In this document: piece by piece, positions 14,147 to 17,332 of the stretch
Position numbering within the stretch: the first letter of the stretch is position 1
Layout: every line of letters begins with the position of its first letter
DNA from: JAIOTH01 sp964639335
GTDB lineage: Bacteria > Patescibacteriota > Patescibacteriia > UBA1558 > S5-K13
Assembly: GCA_964639335.1 (NCBI GenBank)
Contig: CAZXCJ010000027.1
Span: 1-17,332, forward strand
Length of the DNA stretch: 17,332 bases
Reading direction: 5' to 3'
Notes under the pieces: generated by a model
Databases searched by the model: none
The model's input: only the letters and a program-made list of their open reading frames with translations
Told to the model about the DNA's origin: nothing
Program-made: the position numbers and the translations under genes

Positions 14147-14214
14147 CCCCCACCTAATTATTTTTAAATCAAGTTTACAGTATATTTTGTGCTTCTTTAA
14201 ATTATGTGTGGGGG
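14147..14214. repeat. Long inverted repeat in the spacer ahead of the NTase-HEPN cassette
   Basis: CCCCCAC (14147-14153) pairs with GTGGGGG (14208-14214). Inside it, TAATTATTTTTAAA and TTTAAATTAT are partly complementary, so a longer imperfect stem is possible. The CCCCCAC/GTGGGGG ends resemble those of the hairpin at 16520-16552. No U-run follows on the minus strand. Confidence 0.5.
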
Positions 14215-14239
14215 TTTATGTTAAAAATTTAATTAACTA

Positions 14240-15505
14240 TTAATCCAAGGGGTCTCCTCCATTCTTATCGCCAATATCAGTTGCATTATGAACTATAATC
14301 CCATTCACAAAATAATTATTTAATGAACCCTCTAAATGTAAACTATATTCATAATAAAAATAATCAACCTTCTCAAATTCCAATATTTCAACATCTTCAA
14401 ACTGTCCAGTTTTATTATTATAAAACAATATTTTATCTCCTATATCAAACTTCTCTAATGGTAAATATTTTCTATATTCTGAGCTATAAAATGGATGATT
14501 TAATGTAGAATTCAACAATATCCCATTTAATAACTTCAACATAACTGCTGGATCTCTAAAATCTTCATGAACAAAAACTTTTCCTACTCTTGATTTTCCC
14601 AGTTTTCCTGTATCTTCATTATATGAATAAACAATATCACCTGTCTTTATATCCTCAATACTTATATTACCATCAGGAGTATATACTTTCATACCTTTTG
14701 AAAAACAACCAGGGCCAGGACCACCACAGGTTCCAGCGGGTCTCTCTTCTGGGGGCCAAACGGCACAGGTACATCCCGCGTATTGATCACAATAATCCCC
14801 TGGATCACCCGTATTACAATCCGTACTCATCTCACAACCCGATGACCCAAAACAAACATCATAAGGAACAAGAGATGGCTTATTACCATAAGGATTCCAC
14901 AATGTGCACACACAATCATCACAAGCATACTGCCCCGGATCAAATCTAGTATCACAATCAGCACTAGTTTCACAGTCATAATTTATTACACATTCACAAT
15001 TGTCACATTTATAAAGTGGTGTATCACAATCTGAATCGCCCTCACAATCTTCACCTGGCTCTAGTATGCCATTTTCACACACTGATCCAACCTCGTCACA
15101 CATCCCCTCTTTATAATGCGATCCATTATCATCAACATATAACAAAACATCATTGTCTAATTTTTTTAATATAAAAGAATTTTCCAAGGTGCTTGGATAT
15201 GTTAATGAGGCAAATGAATTCTTAGCACTAACATATATATTGTCTTCGGCCATAACAAACAATTTTGTTCCCGAACTATTTTTTACCAAAAAACCATCAT
15301 TTGGAATACTACCTACTTGGATATCAGAACAGGAAATTTTAGAATCATTTTTATAAATTCCTCCACTATTTATTTTCCATTCTGTACTGCCAACATTTAT
15401 TTTAAAATCTGCAGCAAAAACTGAATTACTATTTATGATAAAAAATAAAAATAAAAAAGATAAAAAGATAAAACTTTTATAAATTATTTTTTCGTGTATT
15501 ATCAT
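14240..15505 (-). CDS. Secreted cysteine-rich protein with C-terminal Hint (intein-like) domain
   Basis: 421 residues. Signal peptide 10-31 ends SNSVFAAD. An N-terminal beta-rich region follows (33-130). A cysteine-rich region (136-267) begins VCENGILEPGEDC, like the myxobacterial disulfide repeat, and holds two related modules (TSADCDT...DPGQYACDDC and MSTDCNTGDPGDYCDQ). The last 155 residues form a Hint domain: block A GCFSKGMKVYTPDG with Cys267, block B LNSTLNHPF with His337, and block G GIIVHNA with His406-Asn407-Ala408. There is no endonuclease insert. Cys267 can make a thioester and Asn407 can cyclise, but Ala at +1 cannot complete standard splicing, so cleavage or ligation to another nucleophile is more likely, as in bacterial intein-like and hedgehog-type domains. 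Only 14 residues follow. The gene starts 30 nt after the fibre-like gene ends. Confidence 0.88.
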   Translation of the reverse strand: MIIHEKIIYKSFIFLSFLFLFFIINSNSVFAADFKINVGSTEWKINSGGIYKNDSKISCSDIQVGSIPNDGFLVKNSSGTKLFVMAEDNIYVSAKNSFASLTYPSTLENSFILKKLDNDVLLYVDDNGSHYKEGMCDEVGSVCENGILEPGEDCEGDSDCDTPLYKCDNCECVINYDCETSADCDTRFDPGQYACDDCVCTLWNPYGNKPSLVPYDVCFGSSGCEMSTDCNTGDPGDYCDQYAGCTCAVWPPEERPAGTCGGPGPGCFSKGMKVYTPDGNISIEDIKTGDIVYSYNEDTGKLGKSRVGKVFVHEDFRDPAVMLKLLNGILLNSTLNHPFYSSEYRKYLPLEKFDIGDKILFYNNKTGQFEDVEILEFEKVDYFYYEYSLHLEGSLNNYFVNGIIVHNATDIGDKNGGDPLD

Positions 15506-15535
15506 ATTTTTATTTTAAAAATATATTTTATAAAA

Positions 15536-16342
15536 TTAAGGAATAGTAATTATAACATTACCATTATTATCAAACTCTATTGATTGTCCTGCGGTACCCT
15601 CAACTTCATCTGCATACAAAACACCGTTTATAGTAAAGGCATCTGTAACTATTAAATCACCAGCAATATTCATATCTCCGTCAACTTCAATGCCACCACT
15701 TAATCTCAACTCCGATGCGCTAATTGATCCATCAACGCTTAGAGCGCAAGTTGTACAGCCAGCTCCTCTTCCAATTTTAATTTTCCCTTGGTGATCAATA
15801 GTAAACACGTTTCCATTATAAATTGAACTCCAAATAGTAAAACTATCACCATTACCTTGATCACTATAAATCCCCCAATGATCATTGATTCCATTTCCAT
15901 ACTGTAATTGCAATTCTGGATTATCATTAATATCCGTAATTCTAATTCTGGATATACTACCGTCTTCATCATCTCTAACTTCTAATTTTTCCGCTGGATT
16001 TGTTGTCCCAATCCCTAAATTTGCATAATCAATCCGTAAATAAGCATTTGTATCACCAATAGGCGATTGCCAAATCCCTACGCCCGACTCTGTTCCATTA
16101 GCCACACTATTGACATAATTTACATTAGTCACTGAATAATCATCATCACTACTAGGAGTTATTAAATTAGTAATCTGACCTTCTTGCATATTTAAAACAC
16201 CACCGGCTTGCTCAAATTTTATTTCTTGTAATGCTGCTTTAGTGACTAAAATTTTAGCGCCTACTCCCAGCATTACACCGAAAATTAAAACCAAACAAAA
16301 CATTAAAGTGGTTTTTTTACTTTCCCAAATTTTTTTAAACAT
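15536..16342 (-). CDS. Membrane-anchored fibre-like surface protein
   Basis: 268 residues. A membrane helix (about 12-33) follows a basic N-terminus, so the protein is anchored facing out. The body is beta-rich and contains LGIGTTNPAEKLEV (109-122), the motif of tail-fibre and surface-fibre repeats that end in endosialidase-type chaperones in other proteins. Repeated short VDGxI/IxGDL strands (203-232) suggest a beta-helix or fibre. No chaperone domain is present. A CTTC pair (196-199) may form a disulfide. Upstream is a promoter-like TATAAT at 16494-16499 with a 145-nt leader; no SD. It is the first gene of the minus-strand cluster. Confidence 0.8.
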   Translation of the reverse strand: MFKKIWESKKTTLMFCLVLIFGVMLGVGAKILVTKAALQEIKFEQAGGVLNMQEGQITNLITPSSDDDYSVTNVNYVNSVANGTESGVGIWQSPIGDTNAYLRIDYANLGIGTTNPAEKLEVRDDEDGSISRIRITDINDNPELQLQYGNGINDHWGIYSDQGNGDSFTIWSSIYNGNVFTIDHQGKIKIGRGAGCTTCALSVDGSISASELRLSGGIEVDGDMNIAGDLIVTDAFTINGVLYADEVEGTAGQSIEFDNNGNVIITIP

Positions 16343-16351
16343 AAGTTTGTT

Positions 16352-16395
16352 AGCTATAAGCTATAAGCTATAAGCCCTAAGCCTTAAGCTATAAG
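16352..16395. repeat. Heptamer array AGCTATA and variants
   Basis: AGCTATA occurs three times in a row from 16352, then the variant stretch AGCCCTAAGCCTTAAGCTATAAG continues the pattern. It forms part of the leader of the fibre-like gene on the minus strand. Confidence 0.75.
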
Positions 16396-16431
16396 ATTAA
16401 TAATAAAATATTTAAATTATAAATATCCCCC

Positions 16432-16490
16432 TTAATACTTACTTCCCTGCCTCGCCGTAGTTTTAACGAAGGCAGGTTAATACTTACTTC
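16432..16490. repeat. REP-like palindrome flanked by 14-bp direct repeats
   Basis: TTAATACTTACTTC occurs at 16432-16445 and 16477-16490. Between them, 16446-16476 starts CCTGCCTCG and ends CGAAGGCAGG, giving inverted ends. The arrangement looks like a small element with a target-site duplication, or a duplicated spacer segment. It shares the CCTGCC core with the palindrome at 329-351. Confidence 0.7.
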
Positions 16491-16493
16491 TTA

Positions 16494-16522
16494 ATTATAC
16501 ACCATTTTGTATAAAAAATAAC
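16494..16522 (-). promoter_or_regulatory. Candidate promoter of the minus-strand surface-protein genes
   Basis: A perfect TATAAT on the minus strand (complement of 16494-16499) lies about 150 nt upstream of the fibre-like gene. The -35 is weak (TTATTT or GTTATT, near 16516-16522) and touches the hairpin at 16520-16552. The leader from here contains the palindrome and heptamers. Confidence 0.5.
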
Positions 16523-16552
16523 CCCCCACTCTCTAAAAGAAAGTGGGGGGTT
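16510..16552 (-). terminator. Strong GC-rich hairpin with U-run on the minus strand
   Basis: AACCCCCCACT and AGTGGGGGGTT (16520-16552) form a 15-bp stem with one mismatch and a short A-rich loop. On the minus strand it is followed by ATTTTTTATAC, the form of an intrinsic terminator. No minus-strand gene lies upstream in the window, so it would stop antisense transcripts from the plus gene region, or belong to a small leader RNA. On the plus strand it has no U-run. Confidence 0.65.
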
Positions 16553-16563
16553 GCTAATCCTCC

Positions 16564-16592
16564 TTAAAAGTGCTATGCTAATGTGTTATACT
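16564..16592 (+). promoter_or_regulatory. Promoter of the plus-strand exported protein
   Basis: TGTTATACT gives an extended -10 (hexamer TATACT, 16587-16592). TTAAAA (16564-16569) is a partial -35 at the ideal 17-nt spacing. The start would be near 16599, leaving an 80-nt leader with a hairpin. Confidence 0.6.
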
Positions 16593-16610
16593 AAAAACAT
16601 AAGAACCAAT

Positions 16611-16635
16611 TTGTTCTAAGCTTTGCTTAGAACAA
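16611..16635 (+). promoter_or_regulatory. Perfect 11-bp leader hairpin
   Basis: TTGTTCTAAGC and GCTTAGAACAA are exact complements around TTT. It lies early in the leader of the plus gene, well before the SD. It could stabilise the mRNA or act as a regulatory element; it is not followed by a proper U-run. Confidence 0.6.
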
Positions 16636-16679
16636 TAAAATGTTAACGCTTTTTAAAAATATATCTAAGGAGGTATATA

Positions 16680-17332
16680 ATGAAAAAAATCATTACCTTG
16701 CTCGTTGTAAGTCTATTTTTCATTCCCTCCTTAATTCAAGGGGGAATTGGAGAATGGGAAGTTATTAATCAACTACCAGAAGCAATTAGCTCTGGAGCTA
16801 AAATCATTCAACTTTCTGACTCTACCTGCGCTATGTTAGGTTATACAGATCTGGCCTGGATTGGTGGAGGAAACCCCCCTGGTGATGAAGATCACACCGA
16901 TCATTGGATAATTGTAAATTTACAAAATGGACAAACTGTTTTCCAGGGTCAAATGCTAGATAAAAGAAGCAACTTTGCCGGTACAGAAATAAGAAGCTGC
17001 AGATTATTGCTTATGTCCGGGTGGAATGAAAACGGTCAAATTAGTTCGTGTGAAATTCTTGATCTGCGTGCCTTAGTTAATTCCAATTTCATCTTATCTA
17101 GCTACACAGATGACGTTGCTAATGCTAGTAGCCATTGTGATGCTATCACCATGAAAAATGGTAATGTTCTATACGGGGGAGGAAGTCAGAGTGACGGTTA
17201 TAAGTGGCAAGTCTATGATATTGAAACTGAAACCTGGGGACCTATTTTTTATTCTATAATAGGTCGACATGATTTTAAATTAGAATTAGATCCTCTCTCT
17301 GATAATGTCGTTGCTATAGCTGGAAATCCTAC
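16680..17332 (+). CDS. Exported kelch/beta-propeller-like protein, N-terminal part (runs off the right edge)
   Basis: 217 codons are visible and the frame stays open to the end. The start is clear: AAGGAGG at 16667-16673, 6 nt before the ATG, the only perfect SD in the window. The signal peptide MKKIITLLVVSLFFIPSLIQG is typical. The body shows blade-like units with GGG turns and aromatic ends, for example NGNVLYGGGSQSDGYKWQVY (160-179) followed by ETETWG, as in kelch or galactose-oxidase-type propellers. Cysteines at 50, 107, 124 and 153 may form disulfides. It points away from the minus cluster and has its own promoter. Function and full length are unknown. Confidence 0.85.
   Translation, partial: MKKIITLLVVSLFFIPSLIQGGIGEWEVINQLPEAISSGAKIIQLSDSTCAMLGYTDLAWIGGGNPPGDEDHTDHWIIVNLQNGQTVFQGQMLDKRSNFAGTEIRSCRLLLMSGWNENGQISSCEILDLRALVNSNFILSSYTDDVANASSHCDAITMKNGNVLYGGGSQSDGYKWQVYDIETETWGPIFYSIIGRHDFKLELDPLSDNVVAIAGNP

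Larger units (their letters stand above)
16343..16679. other. 337-bp divergent spacer
   Basis: It holds, from left to right, heptamer repeats, a palindrome flanked by 14-bp direct repeats, a minus-strand promoter, a strong hairpin, a plus-strand promoter, a perfect leader hairpin and an SD. I see no coding frame of note. Confidence 0.75.

Noticed and set aside
14590..14949. 119-codon plus-strand frame opposite the Hint gene
   Set aside because: The translation is rich in His/Tyr/Gln with no domain or signal, as expected opposite an Asp/Asn-rich gene; no SD.
15739..15972. Open frame on the minus strand overlapping the fibre-like gene
   Set aside because: It is a frame shadow: low-complexity hydrophobic translation, fully inside the better-supported 15536-16342 gene.

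Overview
The window looks like a piece of an AT-rich bacterial genome from the Patescibacteria (CPR). This is inferred from gene content, from the absence of any secretin or other outer-membrane pilus gene, from very AT-rich SD-poor gene starts, and from spacers full of short 7-9 bp tandem arrays and small GC-rich palindromes. I cannot name a lineage below that. Stops are TAA, TAG and TGA, so the standard bacterial code fits.

Layout. Almost everything lies on the minus strand, so transcription runs from right to left. At the far right, 16680-17332 (+) is the start of an exported beta-propeller-like protein with its own promoter, a leader hairpin and a perfect Shine-Dalgarno. It faces away from the minus-strand cluster across a 337-bp spacer that holds divergent promoters, a GC-rich hairpin, a palindrome flanked by direct repeats, and heptamer repeats. 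The minus cluster begins with two surface proteins: a membrane-anchored fibre-like protein (16342-15536) and a secreted cysteine-rich protein ending in a self-processing Hint/intein-like domain (15505-14240). A compact NTase-HEPN-NTase cassette (14073-13098), probably toxin-antitoxin-like, follows and is bracketed by a 22-bp direct repeat. Then come a small single-pass membrane protein (12938-12636), a secreted helical protein (12503-11748) and a 1024-residue surface protein with two LamG-like domains (11705-8631).

The left half is a type IV pilus assembly cluster in order pilM, pilN, pilO, a small membrane protein in the pilP position, pilB, a lone CheY-like receiver, a PilT-family ATPase, pilC. 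It ends with the first 23 codons of a type IV prepilin at the left edge (70-1). PilM/N/O plus the small protein would form the inner-membrane alignment complex, PilC the platform and PilB the extension motor. The PilT-family protein has lost the Walker A lysine, the Walker B glutamate and the His-box histidine, so it is probably a non-catalytic pseudo-ATPase. The large LamG protein and the fibre/Hint proteins are plausible surface or adhesion partners of the pilus, but only by proximity.

The most interesting points are the degenerate PilT next to a receiver gene, the secreted Hint protein with Ala at the +1 position, PilN with two NLLP motifs, the HEPN gene between two different NTase genes, and the dispersed palindrome that creates mini-ORFs starting MNPVR.
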